A DNA stretch of 64,000 nt. Origin: Enterovirga aerilata (GTDB lineage Bacteria > Pseudomonadota > Alphaproteobacteria > Rhizobiales > Beijerinckiaceae). Each line of letters opens with the position of its first letter. Within the stretch, counting starts at the first letter, position 1. The stretch is from the NCBI RefSeq assembly GCF_013044135.1, contig NZ_JABEPP010000003.1:1-64000 (forward strand), given 5' to 3'. The notes beneath the pieces are model-generated. The model was not told the origin of the DNA and searched no databases. It saw only the letters and a program-made list of their open reading frames with translations. A program made the position numbers and the translations under genes. Of this stretch, positions 17,410 to 25,141 are shown in pieces.

Positions 17410-18582
17410 TCAGCTCCATTTCGGCTTCGGCCAGAGCGGCGCCCTTGCGGACGGGCCGGACACGACATAGGACGTGCCGCCCTGCCATTGCGTCGACGCG
17501 TAGTGGTAACCGTCCTGCTGGCCCCGCTGGTTGGTGTGGAAGGTGCCCAGCACCGTCTCGATCTTGCTGCTCGCGAGGGCCTCCCGGATCCCGGCGCGGT
17601 CGGCGCCTTTCTCCTCGATAGCCCCCTGGAAGGCCTGGCCCGCCGCGAAGGCCGCGGCGGAGTGGTACGACGGGATGCGGCCGTACTTCGCCTGATAGGC
17701 CGCGACGAATGCCTTGTTGGCGGGCGTGTCGATCGTGGCCTCCCAGGACGAGCGGCCGAACACGCCTTCAACCTGCGCGCCGAGCGCCTCCTTCGTCACG
17801 CCGTCCGCCGCCTGGATGAAGTGGAAGGCGACGGGATTGAAGCCGCGCTCGATCATCTGGCGCGTCAGGGCGATGCTCGGCTGATAATAGCCGCCCATGG
17901 AGACCATCTCGGTTCCCGAGGCGATCATCCGCTCGATGATCGAGCGGAAGTCCTGCGCGCCGGGATTGTAGCCGAAGGCCTCGACCGTGAGACCCATCTC
18001 CTTGGCGACCGGAAGAGCCCAGTCCTTCGCCGCGATGGAGAACGGCGCCTCCTCGAAGATGATGGCGAGCTTCTTCGAGCCCTGGCCCTTTTCCTTGATG
18101 ACCTTCAGGAAGCCTTCGTGGTCGAAGTCGGAGGACGGGAAGCCCTGGAACGTCCAGCGAAGCCGACGCCGCGCCCAGATGCTCGAGTCCGACGCGATCG
18201 TGCCGATCATCGGTACCTGGGCGCGCTCGAGCGCGGTCGCCATCGCGTCGGTGATCGGGCTCGAGTACGGCCCCAGGATCGCAAGGACGTTGTCGCGGTC
18301 GAGCAGCCGCTCCGCCAGCACCCGGCCAGTATCGGGCTTGCTCTCGTCGTCGTAGATGACAACTTCGACGGGCCGGCCCTTGATGCCGCCCTTCGCGTTC
18401 ACCTGCTCGGCCCAGAGCAGGTAGCCTTCCTGCACGTATTTCGCCGAATCCGAGAAGCGCCCGGTCAGCGACAGCGAGGCTCCGAACTTGATGGGATCGG
18501 CCGCCCTAGCCTTGACGACCGCAAAAGTGCTCGCGACGGCTGCGGCCGAACCAAGCACCGAACGCCGGGACAAATGGGTCAT
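17410..18582 (-). CDS. Liv-type periplasmic substrate-binding protein with a Tat-like signal
   Basis: A 390-residue extracellular binding protein of the LivK/Leu-Ile-Val family, the capture subunit of the importer below it. Residues 1-27 form a signal with twin arginines (SRRSVLGSAAAVAS), then AVVKARA followed by ADPIKFGASLSLTGRFSDSA, which is the start of the mature fold; export by the Tat route is therefore likely. Domain features include KGRPVEVVIYDDESKPDTGR and AILGPYSSPITDAMA. The long-chain members of this family next to CoA genes often bind aromatic or dicarboxylic acids, but the ligand cannot be read from the sequence. It is first in the liv operon and divergent neither from nor overlapping the IclR gene upstream. 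Confidence 0.88.
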   Translation of the reverse strand: MTHLSRRSVLGSAAAVASTFAVVKARAADPIKFGASLSLTGRFSDSAKYVQEGYLLWAEQVNAKGGIKGRPVEVVIYDDESKPDTGRVLAERLLDRDNVLAILGPYSSPITDAMATALERAQVPMIGTIASDSSIWARRRLRWTFQGFPSSDFDHEGFLKVIKEKGQGSKKLAIIFEEAPFSIAAKDWALPVAKEMGLTVEAFGYNPGAQDFRSIIERMIASGTEMVSMGGYYQPSIALTRQMIERGFNPVAFHFIQAADGVTKEALGAQVEGVFGRSSWEATIDTPANKAFVAAYQAKYGRIPSYHSAAAFAAGQAFQGAIEEKGADRAGIREALASSKIETVLGTFHTNQRGQQDGYHYASTQWQGGTSYVVSGPSARAPLWPKPKWS

Positions 18583-18662
18583 CTGCCACTCCTTTGGTTT
18601 CCTCGACGCCGTCCGCGGATCTGTCGTCCGTCTTGCCGGCGTCCGTTCTCGAAATGATTATG

Positions 18663-19457
18663 CTATGTGTTCATCTGGTGTGAGATCTCGTTTGCGATCC
18701 GCACGATGTCCTGACCGATCGACCGCACATTCGAGCGAAGCCGTTCGGTCAAGCCGACCACGACGAGGGCGTGCGACAGCCGGCCACCGAGGAAGATCGG
18801 AGCCGAAATGACCGTGACCCCCAGGATATACTGGTCGATATCGACGCCGAAACCGTTTGCCCTCGCGTCCTCGACCTCCTGTCGCCATTGCTCGAAGGAC
18901 GGTGGCCGGTCCCAGCGCAGTCGGCTGAAGCGCTCCCGCAATTCGGCTTCGTCGTAGCCGCCGAAAGCCGCGATGCACCGTCCGCTCGCGCTGATCAGCG
19001 AGGGAAAGCGGCTCCCGACATCGACGTGGATGTGGAAGGGCTCCCGGGCGCGCGAGATCGAGACGACGACCACGTGGTCGAGCCCCCGGACCTCCAGCCC
19101 GACGGCGGTGACGCCGAGGCGCTGCGAGAGATCCTGCAGCCGATCCTGGATGTAGTCAGCGAAGCCGCCCTTCTTCAGCAGGTGCCGCGCGAGCGACAGG
19201 ATTCCGACGTCGAGACGGTAGCGCTTCGTGTCGGGGTCGAAGGCGACGAGCTCTTCCGCCACCAGCGCCCGCAGGATGTGCAGGCAGGTGGAGGGGACGA
19301 GCTTCAACTCGCGGGCGATCGCCTGCACGCCGAGCGGGCTCTCACTGCGGGCGAGGATTCGCAGGATCGCGGCCGCTCGGGTGACGGCCGGGACGGCCCG
19401 TTCGCGCGTCGGCGGCTTGGCGGTGGGCGTGGAAGATGAGGTCTTGCGGGCGTTCAT
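18663..19457 (-). CDS. IclR-family transcriptional regulator
   Basis: A 264-residue IclR-type regulator. Residues 25-85 hold the winged HTH (AVTRAAAILRILARSESPLG, then AIARELKLVPSTCLHILRAL), and residues 95-260 the GAF-like effector domain with SASGRCIAAFGGYDE and IDQYILGVTVISAPIF. ATG 19457 begins just before the basic N-terminal tail; the longer upstream frame in this phase is a shadow over the ligase gene. The gene lies between the liv operon and the divergent ligase gene, and the intergenic 19458-19628 contains three inverted repeats. It probably controls both flanks of this catabolic cluster. Confidence 0.88.
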   Translation of the reverse strand: MNARKTSSSTPTAKPPTRERAVPAVTRAAAILRILARSESPLGVQAIARELKLVPSTCLHILRALVAEELVAFDPDTKRYRLDVGILSLARHLLKKGGFADYIQDRLQDLSQRLGVTAVGLEVRGLDHVVVVSISRAREPFHIHVDVGSRFPSLISASGRCIAAFGGYDEAELRERFSRLRWDRPPSFEQWRQEVEDARANGFGVDIDQYILGVTVISAPIFLGGRLSHALVVVGLTERLRSNVRSIGQDIVRIANEISHQMNT

Positions 19458-19473
19458 GAGCGCTCCGCGTCCT

Positions 19474-19548
19474 TGTCTCACAGACAAAGGCCGCCCGCCA
19501 TTCCTCCCGGCTTTGTTGTATGAAGACAACAGCAATGTCATATTGACA
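19474..19548. promoter_or_regulatory. Candidate IclR operator cluster between regulator and ligase
   Basis: Three inverted repeats lie between the divergent IclR and ligase genes: CCTTGTCT-CAC-AGACAAAGG (19471-19490, one base off perfect), GTTGT-6-ACAAC (19515-19530) and TGTCA-TAT-TGACA (19536-19548). The last two are perfect and nearly abut. The stretch is markedly more AT-rich than its surroundings. Binding by the adjacent regulator is inferred from position only. Confidence 0.5.
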
Positions 19549-19628
19549 ACGAATGTGCGTCCGTGATCGATGGCCGTCAAGAGCCTTCGGCACGTATTCG
19601 GAGGCATTATCGGGAGGAGCGGACGCCG

Positions 19629-21194
19629 ATGCGGCTCACCGACCTGACGAGTTATGCCGACGCCCAGCGCGAGTGTTCGAGCGCGCGGCTCTGGGAGCTG
19701 TTCGACGGCAACAAGGAGGCGCTCAACATTGCGCATGAATGCGTGGACCGGCACGCCGAAGGCGGTTCGCGCGATCGAGCCGCCGTCTGCATCGCCCACG
19801 CCGACGGACGCGACCTCGCGATCACCTTCGGGGAGCTGTCCGAAGCCTCGTCGCGCTTCGCGCACTGGCTCGAAAGCCGCGGCGTCGCGGCGGGAGACCG
19901 CGTCGCCATCATGCTGGAGCCGTCTCCGGCCTTCTACGTCGCGCTCTTCGGCGCGATGAAGTGCGGCGCCGTCGCGGTGCCGCTGTTCACGCTGTTCGGA
20001 CCGGAGGGGCTGCGGCTGCGCGTGGACGATTGCGGCCCACGTCTGATCGTCACGGACGAGGAGCGCGCGGGCATCGCGCGCAGCGTGGTTGGCCCGCAGG
20101 TCGTGATCGCGAACGCGCTGCTCGACGAGGAACTCGCCAGCTTTCCGTCGCGCTACGAGACGCGCACCCGGGCCGACGACATGGCGATGTACCAGTACAC
20201 GTCGGGCACGACCCGTGAGCTTCCCGACGCAGTGAAGCATACGCACCGCGCGATCGTGGTCGTCATGCTGGCCGCGCTCTACGGCACGGGCGTCCGTCCC
20301 GGCGATCGCTATTTCTGCCCCTCGTCACCCGCCTGGGGCCACGGGCTCTGGCACGGCACGCTCGCGCCGCTCGCGCTCGGCGTCACTATCGGGGCCTACG
20401 CCGGCAAGTTCGATCCCGTGCGCCTGCTCAAGGCGCTGCAGGATTACGAGATCACGAACCTGTCGGCGGCCGCGACGCATTACCGGATGATGCGCCTCTC
20501 GGGCGCGGCTGCATCCTTCCGGTACGCGCTTCGGAAGCTGTCCTACACGGGCGAGCCGATCGATCCGGCGACTCTCGACTTCGTCCACGAGACCTTCGGC
20601 GGAGTGCCGGTCTGCAGCATCTACGGGACGACAGAGGTCGGCGTGATCCTCGTCAACTACCCTGGCGCGGAGGATTTCCCCGTGAAGCCGGGCTCACTCG
20701 GCAAGGCGGTGCCCGGCGTGAAGGTCGAGGTGCACGACGCTGAGGGCCGGCCCGCGCGACCAGGCCAGGTCGGGGAAATCAAGGTCTGGCGGCGCGACGC
20801 CTGGTTCCCGACGAAGGATCTCGGGCATCATGACGAGGACGGGTATTTCTACCACAACGGCCGCGCCGACGATGTCATCATCTCGGCCGGCTGGACGATG
20901 AGCGCCGTCGAGATCGAGAACGTGCTGCTCAAGCATCCCGACGTCCGCGAGGCGGCCGTCATCGGGGTCCCGGACGGGATCCGGGGGCAGGTGGCCAAGG
21001 CCTTCGTCGTCGCCGCTCGGGATGGTGACGACTTCGCCCGGGAGCTGCAGGATTTCACGCGGACGCGGCTGAGCCAGCACGAATACCCGCGCCGGCTCGC
21101 CTTCGTGCCCGAGCTGCCCAAGACGCCCGCCGGCAAGGTCAACCGTAAGGTCCTCCGTGACCGCGAATCCGCCGCCGCAAGCGCCGCTGCCTAA
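19629..21194 (+). CDS. AMP-forming acyl-CoA ligase (ACS-like)
   Basis: A 521-residue member of the ANL adenylating family that would activate a carboxylic acid to its acyl-CoA via an acyl-AMP. ATG 19629 follows GGGAGGAG by about 9 nt. The adenylation loop reads YTSGTTRELPDAVKHTHRA (from about residue 187); most relatives have GTTGxPK, so the second glycine and the lysine are both replaced. Other motifs are normal: SIYGTTEVG near residue 332, FPTKDLGHHDEDGYFYHNGR near 397, and the C-terminal TPAGKVNRK with the catalytic lysine. The gene diverges from the IclR regulator and is followed 22 bp later by the hotdog hydratase. Substrate unknown. Confidence 0.85.
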   Translation: MRLTDLTSYADAQRECSSARLWELFDGNKEALNIAHECVDRHAEGGSRDRAAVCIAHADGRDLAITFGELSEASSRFAHWLESRGVAAGDRVAIMLEPSPAFYVALFGAMKCGAVAVPLFTLFGPEGLRLRVDDCGPRLIVTDEERAGIARSVVGPQVVIANALLDEELASFPSRYETRTRADDMAMYQYTSGTTRELPDAVKHTHRAIVVVMLAALYGTGVRPGDRYFCPSSPAWGHGLWHGTLAPLALGVTIGAYAGKFDPVRLLKALQDYEITNLSAAATHYRMMRLSGAAASFRYALRKLSYTGEPIDPATLDFVHETFGGVPVCSIYGTTEVGVILVNYPGAEDFPVKPGSLGKAVPGVKVEVHDAEGRPARPGQVGEIKVWRRDAWFPTKDLGHHDEDGYFYHNGRADDVIISAGWTMSAVEIENVLLKHPDVREAAVIGVPDGIRGQVAKAFVVAARDGDDFARELQDFTRTRLSQHEYPRRLAFVPELPKTPAGKVNRKVLRDRESAAASAAA

Positions 21195-21216
21195 AGCCGA
21201 GAAGGGAAGGAACGCC

Positions 21217-22359
21217 ATGACCGCGCACGACACGTCTCTGTTTCCGAAGATCACCGACCAGGGTCTGGCGGATCTCCGCACGCGCATCGGCGTCCCGATC
21301 GAGGACACGCTGGAGCCCTGGTGCCACGAGGCGACGCGGGACAACATCCGTCATTACGCGCACGGGATCGGCGACGACAACCCGCTCTGGTGCGATCCGG
21401 CATATGCGAAGACGACCAAGTATGGCGGCATCATCGCGCTACCCAGCTTCCTGTTCTCCACCAGCCGGATCATCTCGGGCTATGTCGGCGGCCTGTCCGG
21501 GGTCCACGCCATGTGGGCGGGTGCAGACTGGACCTGGCACAAGCCGGTCCGGCGCAATGACGAGATCACAACGACGGCATATCTGAAAGATCTCGTCGAG
21601 CACCAGACGCGGTTCGCGGGGCGTGCCATCCAGCAGATCTACCACGTCGATTTCTTCAACCAGGACGGCGAGCTCGTGGCCGAGGCCGACAGCTGGTGCT
21701 TCCGCACGGACCGCGACCAGGCGCGCGAGCGCGGTACCAAGTATTCGGAGGTCAAGGCGAAGCCGCCCAAAATCTATACACCCGACGAGCTCGGCAGAAT
21801 CTTCAAGCTCTATGCCGACGAGGAGATCCGTGGCGCGACCCCGCGCTACTGGGAGGACGTGAAGGAGGGCGAGGCCCTGCCGACGATGGTCAAGGGGCCG
21901 ATGACGGTCACCGGCTTCATCGCCTTCGCGCAGGGCTGGGGCGGGCTCTACATCCGGGCAAACAAGCTCAACTGGAAGCAGATCCACAAGCATCCCGGCC
22001 TCGGCATCCCGAACCGCTTCGGGATCCCGGACTGCCCCGAACGGGTGCATTGGGACGAGGACCTCGCGCGGCTGGTCGGCACGCCGGGGGCTTATGATTA
22101 CGGGCCGGAGCGCTGCTCATGGCTGACCCATCACGTGACGAACTGGATGGGCGACGACGGCTGGCTCCGGCGCGCCACCTGCAAGATCCGTCGCCATAAC
22201 CCGGAGGGCGACACGCTGTTCTTCAGCGCCAAGGTGACGCGGAAATACGTCGAGAACGGGCGGGCGCTGGTCGACATCGAGCAGAGCGCGAAGAACCAGG
22301 ACGACGAGCTCTCGGTGGTCGGCACCTCGACCGTCGAGCTGCCGCGTCGAGCCGGATGA
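21217..22359 (+). CDS. MaoC-like double-hotdog acyl-CoA hydratase/dehydratase
   Basis: A 380-residue protein with two hotdog domains. The N-terminal half (about 20-165) has the FAS1-type dehydratase segment HYAHGIGDDNPLWCDPAYA, with a hydratase Asp/His-like set; the second half (about 205-375) resembles MaoC with ITRxDxxxFA-like MTVTGFIAFAQGW and GPERCSWLTHHVTNWMGDDG. It probably hydrates an enoyl-CoA or removes water from a hydroxyacyl-CoA. ATG 21217 follows GAAGGGAAGG at good spacing. It lies just behind the acyl-CoA ligase, so the pair would form and then hydrate one acyl-CoA. Relatives with this fusion occur in acid-catabolic clusters; the actual substrate is unknown. Confidence 0.8.
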   Translation: MTAHDTSLFPKITDQGLADLRTRIGVPIEDTLEPWCHEATRDNIRHYAHGIGDDNPLWCDPAYAKTTKYGGIIALPSFLFSTSRIISGYVGGLSGVHAMWAGADWTWHKPVRRNDEITTTAYLKDLVEHQTRFAGRAIQQIYHVDFFNQDGELVAEADSWCFRTDRDQARERGTKYSEVKAKPPKIYTPDELGRIFKLYADEEIRGATPRYWEDVKEGEALPTMVKGPMTVTGFIAFAQGWGGLYIRANKLNWKQIHKHPGLGIPNRFGIPDCPERVHWDEDLARLVGTPGAYDYGPERCSWLTHHVTNWMGDDGWLRRATCKIRRHNPEGDTLFFSAKVTRKYVENGRALVDIEQSAKNQDDELSVVGTSTVELPRRAG

Positions 22360-22375
22360 TCGCAGACGCAGGGCC

Positions 22376-22407
22376 GGGCGGAGCTGCGCCTCGCAGCAGC
22401 TCCGCCC
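22376..22407 (+). terminator. Hairpin after the hotdog hydratase
   Basis: A 12-bp perfect stem, GGGCGGAGCTGC (22376-22387) against GCAGCTCCGCCC (22396-22407) with an 8-nt loop, lies 17 bp after the stop codon. It has no T-run, so it may be a rho-assisted or 3'-end stabilising structure. Confidence 0.55.
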
Positions 22408-22423
22408 GCCCGGGATCGGCGGC

Positions 22424-22621
22424 ATGAGCATCTATGCCATGAGCAGCACAGGAAGGGATGACGAACCTCAAAGCGACGTCGCCGACATGCTCGATAAGCT
22501 GCTGGAGGATCGCTGGTCCTGTAGGGCATTCAGGCCCGATCTCCTCCCGAGAGAAACCATCGCTTCAGTCATTGAAGCCGCACAGCGCGCCCCATCTTGG
22601 TGCAACACTCAAATTCCGTGA
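22424..22621 (+). pseudogene. Nitroreductase family N-terminal stub
   Basis: The 65 codons from ATG 22424 end at a premature TGA. They read like the start of a NfsB/NfnB-type nitroreductase: LEDRWSCRAFRPDLLPRETI followed by EAAQRAPSWCNTQ, the FMN-binding (R-S-R) and PSxxNxQ motifs. The expected PW and the remaining two-thirds of the domain are missing; sequence after 22621 shows no continuation. The original would be an FMN flavoprotein using NAD(P)H. It marks the left end of the mobile-debris region. Confidence 0.65.
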
Positions 22622-22966
22622 TCTTCATGGTCTCGCGCAGAATGTCGAGCCGTCGCGATCGATGTCATCCCGATAATCGAAGATGCGTTGCTCGGGATCT
22701 GCGAGACAGAAGACATCTGTGACGCACGACAGCGCCTGCGATCCGTCACTGATTGTCGTCCGTGTCCTGGAACTCATCGACGATAATCATCAGAAAACAG
22801 TCGACGATCAGCTCACGCAATGTCGCGCAGCGTTCGAGTAACTCAGCAGTTCCAGCAGCAAAAAGATCGAATCAATAAAGGCCTAAATCAGTCGACTGCC
22901 GTTTGCGCTCCGCGTTCCAATCGCCTTTGAAAGACGACTTCTGAAGTTTCTCATCATTGCGTCTCG
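22622..22966. other. 345-bp stretch with no recognisable gene
   Basis: This part of the debris region has lower G+C than its surroundings and no family-like frame. A short open run near 22775-22845 reads ELIDDNHQKTVDDQLTQCRA and could be a remnant, but nothing supports it. Confidence 0.4.
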
Positions 22967-23363
22967 CTAACCGTCAATGCCGTCAAGTTGCCGTGGGAAG
23001 CCAGCAAGCGCCGCGCCCACCAGACCGCCGACAGGCTTGCGACGGCGGTGGCGCTCGACATGACGGCGCATTTGACGCCCACCGTTCGGGTCTATCTCGG
23101 GCGCGTTACCAAGGCCCATATCCTCGCCACCGTGCGCGGGGCCCTTTGGCGATGAGGCAGCGGAGCGAATCGCGGGCAAGAAGAAGCAGGAGATGGCCGA
23201 AGCCGCCGAGCAGCTTCTGGCCGGAACCGGCTGGCTTCCGCCCGTGCTGCGCACCGAACGGCCTGCGTGGCTGGCCGACGAACAGCCGGAGGCGCAGATC
23301 ACCGGGACCGAGGAAGCACCGGAAGCGCTGGACGACGAGGCTTTCGTCGTCGCAGCGGAATGA
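22967..23363 (+). pseudogene. C-terminal remnant of a ParB-like nuclease/partition protein, frameshifted
   Basis: In one frame (22967-23155) the sequence reads NAVKLPWEASKRRAHQTADR and, further on, YLGRVTKAHILATVRGA; in the next frame (23151-23363) it continues DEAAERIAGKKKQEMAEAAE and LLAGTGWLPPVLRTERP to a stop. Together this is the C-terminus of the ~600-700-aa ParB-type proteins found on integrative elements and plasmids. A single extra C in GGGGCCCTTTGGC (near 23143) separates the two frames; deleting it restores GAFGDEAAER. The N-terminal nuclease and KorB-like parts are absent. The gene is thus both truncated and frameshifted. Partition role of the family is established; the element that carried it is gone. 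Confidence 0.7.
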
Positions 23364-23404
23364 ACGGCGGGCCGGGATCGCGTCAGCGGTCCCGGCCTTC
23401 CACT

Positions 23405-23439
23405 AAAAAATTGAGGCCGCGCGGCTTCCCCGCGCGGCC
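23405..23439 (-). terminator. Strong hairpin with T-run on the minus strand
   Basis: A 10-bp perfect stem GGCCGCGCGG (23415-23424) / CCGCGCGGCC (23430-23439) with a 5-nt loop is flanked at its left by AAAAAA (23405-23410). Read on the minus strand it is a stem followed by TTTTTT, a good rho-independent terminator. No clear minus-strand gene precedes it, so it is probably a relic or serves both strands. Confidence 0.6.
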
Positions 23440-23665
23440 GGATACCTCGACAGTTCAATAACAGTCACGCCCGACAGGCCCGACAGAAAAGCAAGCATCG
23501 GCATCACGCTAAAGGAGGCCGTCCCGTCTGAAATCTGGCGGCAAATCTTCTGCATCATCGGCGGAGGATTCGTCGGCGTGGCTGCGTGGATGCGACTGGC
23601 AGCAGGCATCGGTCAGCCCGCGAGATGGCGGGGTTGCCCTCCTGATGAGGGCGCGCCTTGCGACG

Positions 23666-23694
23666 TGATAGCATATTGTATATATTGATAGCAT
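23666..23694. promoter_or_regulatory. Candidate operator/promoter of the FitAB-type module
   Basis: TGATAGCAT occurs at 23666-23674 and again at 23686-23694, 20 bp apart (about two helical turns), around an AT-rich core that includes TATTGTATATATTG. It lies 30 bp before the antitoxin start in an otherwise GC-rich stretch (23364-23723, which carries no gene). Autoregulation by antitoxin-toxin complex at such repeats is known for this family; its use here is inferred. Confidence 0.5.
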
Positions 23695-23723
23695 CGCCGT
23701 CAGAAATAGGATGACGCCATCAG

Positions 23724-23978
23724 ATGCCCGCCGTCACCATTCGCAACCTGTCCGAAGAGGCCCACCGCGCCCTCAAGGTGCGCGCGGCCCATCATGGCCG
23801 CAGCGCCGAAGCCGAAATGCGCGACATTCTGGAAACGGCGGTTCGGCCCGCCAATCGCCTTCGCATCGGCTCAGCCTTGGCGGCGTTGAGCCGGAAGGCC
23901 GGGCTGACCAACGCCGATTTTGAGGCGCTGGAACAGGCCCGCGATCGGACGGCCGCCGTGCCCATGAGCTTTGAATGA
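23724..23978 (+). CDS. FitA/VapB-type antitoxin
   Basis: An 84-residue ribbon-helix-helix antitoxin. Residues 1-40 (MPAVTIRNLSEEAHRALKVR, then HGRSAEAEMRDIL) are the RHH/Arc fold that binds DNA, and the C-terminus (about 60-84) is the toxin-wrapping tail. The GRSAEAEMRDIL signature is that of FitA-type antitoxins. Its last four bases overlap the toxin start (ATGA), so the pair is co-translated. It probably represses its own promoter at the repeats near 23666. Confidence 0.9.
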   Translation: MPAVTIRNLSEEAHRALKVRAAHHGRSAEAEMRDILETAVRPANRLRIGSALAALSRKAGLTNADFEALEQARDRTAAVPMSFE

Positions 23979-24397
23979 TCGTTCTTGATACGAATGTCGT
24001 CTCTGAGGCGATGAAGCCGGAGCCAGCTCCCGCCGTGCGTGACTGGCTCGACGAGCAGGCCGCCGAAACTCTCTATCTTGCCAGCGTGACCGTCGCGGAG
24101 CTGCTGTTCGGCATCGGCGCGCTGCCGGACGGGCGGCGCAAGCAGAAGCTCGCCACCACGCTCGATGAGCAGCTTGCCCTGTTCGACGGCAGAATCCTCC
24201 CCTTCGATACGGATGCCGCCCGCCATTATGCTGACATCGCGGTTGCGGCGCGCAACGCGGGCAAGGGCTTTCCGACGCCGGACGGCTATATCGCAGCCAT
24301 CGCAACCGCTCATGGCTTCGCCGTCGCCACGCGTGACGCCAGCGCCTTCCACGCGGCGGGCGTCCCTGTGATCGACCCGTGGAAGGCGGGACACTGA
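23975..24397 (+). CDS. FitB/VapC-type PIN-domain ribonuclease toxin
   Basis: A 140-residue PIN-domain RNase. Conserved acidic positions are visible: Asp5 in MIVLDTNVVSE, a Glu in VTVAELLFGI near residue 42, Asp in TPDGYIAAIA near 102 and Asp in ATRDASAF near 120. The VSEAMKPEPAPAV segment is typical of FitB. It would cleave RNA, probably tRNA or rRNA targets in the cytoplasm, when not bound by the antitoxin. It looks intact despite lying in a region of decayed mobile DNA, and may keep that region in place. Confidence 0.9.
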   Translation: MIVLDTNVVSEAMKPEPAPAVRDWLDEQAAETLYLASVTVAELLFGIGALPDGRRKQKLATTLDEQLALFDGRILPFDTDAARHYADIAVAARNAGKGFPTPDGYIAAIATAHGFAVATRDASAFHAAGVPVIDPWKAGH

Positions 24398-24412
24398 GGA
24401 CGCGTTCTGGCG

Positions 24413-24568
24413 ATGGAAACCGCGATCATCTTGCTGCTGATCGGCTTCGGCGCCGGCTTTTATGTCCGGGGCCGGCGCGCCAAGACCGAAGCCGCCAATG
24501 CGAAACGCCACGCCGATGCACTCGATCAACAGATCGGCACGCCGGCGCGAGATCGTTGCGATGCATAA
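24413..24568 (+). CDS. Small single-span membrane protein
   Basis: A 51-residue frame from ATG 24413: METAIILLLIGFGAGFYVRG is a clear transmembrane helix, followed by a basic, charged tail RRAKTEAANAKRHADALDQQ. It lies 16 bp behind the toxin gene and could share its mRNA. Proteins of this shape are common cargo of conjugative elements, but I recognise no family. Function unknown. Confidence 0.5.
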   Translation: METAIILLLIGFGAGFYVRGRRAKTEAANAKRHADALDQQIGTPARDRCDA

Positions 24569-24707
24569 CGCCGAATCCCGAAGGCGCACCAGACCAAGCT
24601 TGGCTTCGTGTTCAGGCAGTTCCGTGCTGGCTTCCTGAACATCTTGTACGAGTTCGGAACCGTGTTGTCACCGCTCGCACGGCAGGTGGGCGACTACTTC
24701 CTCCGGC

Positions 24708-24768
24708 AGGGTGTCAATCGGCGCCGAAGATTGACCCCTGATCGGCGTGCAATGTTGACCCCCTCGGC
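24708..24768. mobile_element. Fragment of an IS21-family end
   Basis: The run at 24713-24765 contains TGTCAATCGGCGCCGAAGAT followed by TTGACCCC and GATCGGCGTGCAATGTTGAC, two spaced TTGACCCC units. Such repeated terminal boxes are typical of IS21-family ends. No istA or istB frame follows, so only the tip of the element remains. Confidence 0.45.
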
Positions 24769-24926
24769 CGATGCCGGACGGGAGCGATCATCTCGGCTGA
24801 GCTGGTCGGGGTTGCTCGGCCAGGGTGATCGCGGCTCTAGCTGTCGTTGCTATGGAGGTTGTCCGTCCGAGGCTTGGGAGCGAGGCTGTGGTTGCGAATC
24901 CTGCAACCTCGGACCCGGAGCCTCGG

Positions 24927-25141
24927 ATGGACGCGCATCAGAATGCCCGAACCACGCCCCGCAGTCGAATGCTGATCGCTGAGCGCCTGCACGGCGGCTG
25001 GACGGTGACCGCGGTCGCGACCGGGATGGGGATCGATCCCAAGACGGTCCGCAAGTGGCGGGACCGGTTCGCGGCGGAGGGCGAAGCGGGTCTCCTGGAT
25101 CGCTCCTCCCGTCCGCACCGCTCGCCGACCCGGCTCGACGA
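24927..25141 (+). pseudogene. IS481-family transposase N-terminal fragment
   Basis: From ATG 24927 the frame reads MDAHQNARTTPRSRMLIAER, then a helix-turn-helix GWTVTAVATGMGIDPKTVRK and GLLDRSSRPHRSPTRL, the N-terminal DNA-binding part of IS481-family transposases. At about 25141 the family similarity stops abruptly and a phage-like sequence takes over, with no DDE catalytic domain. The probable IS end is around 24841. The open frame continues out of phase for a while, but that extension is artificial. Confidence 0.7.

Noticed and set aside
23403-23609. Minus-strand 68-codon frame ending in RGSRAASIF over the hairpin at 23415
   Set aside because: Its end is made of the terminator stem itself and the rest has no recognisable family; kept as non-coding.
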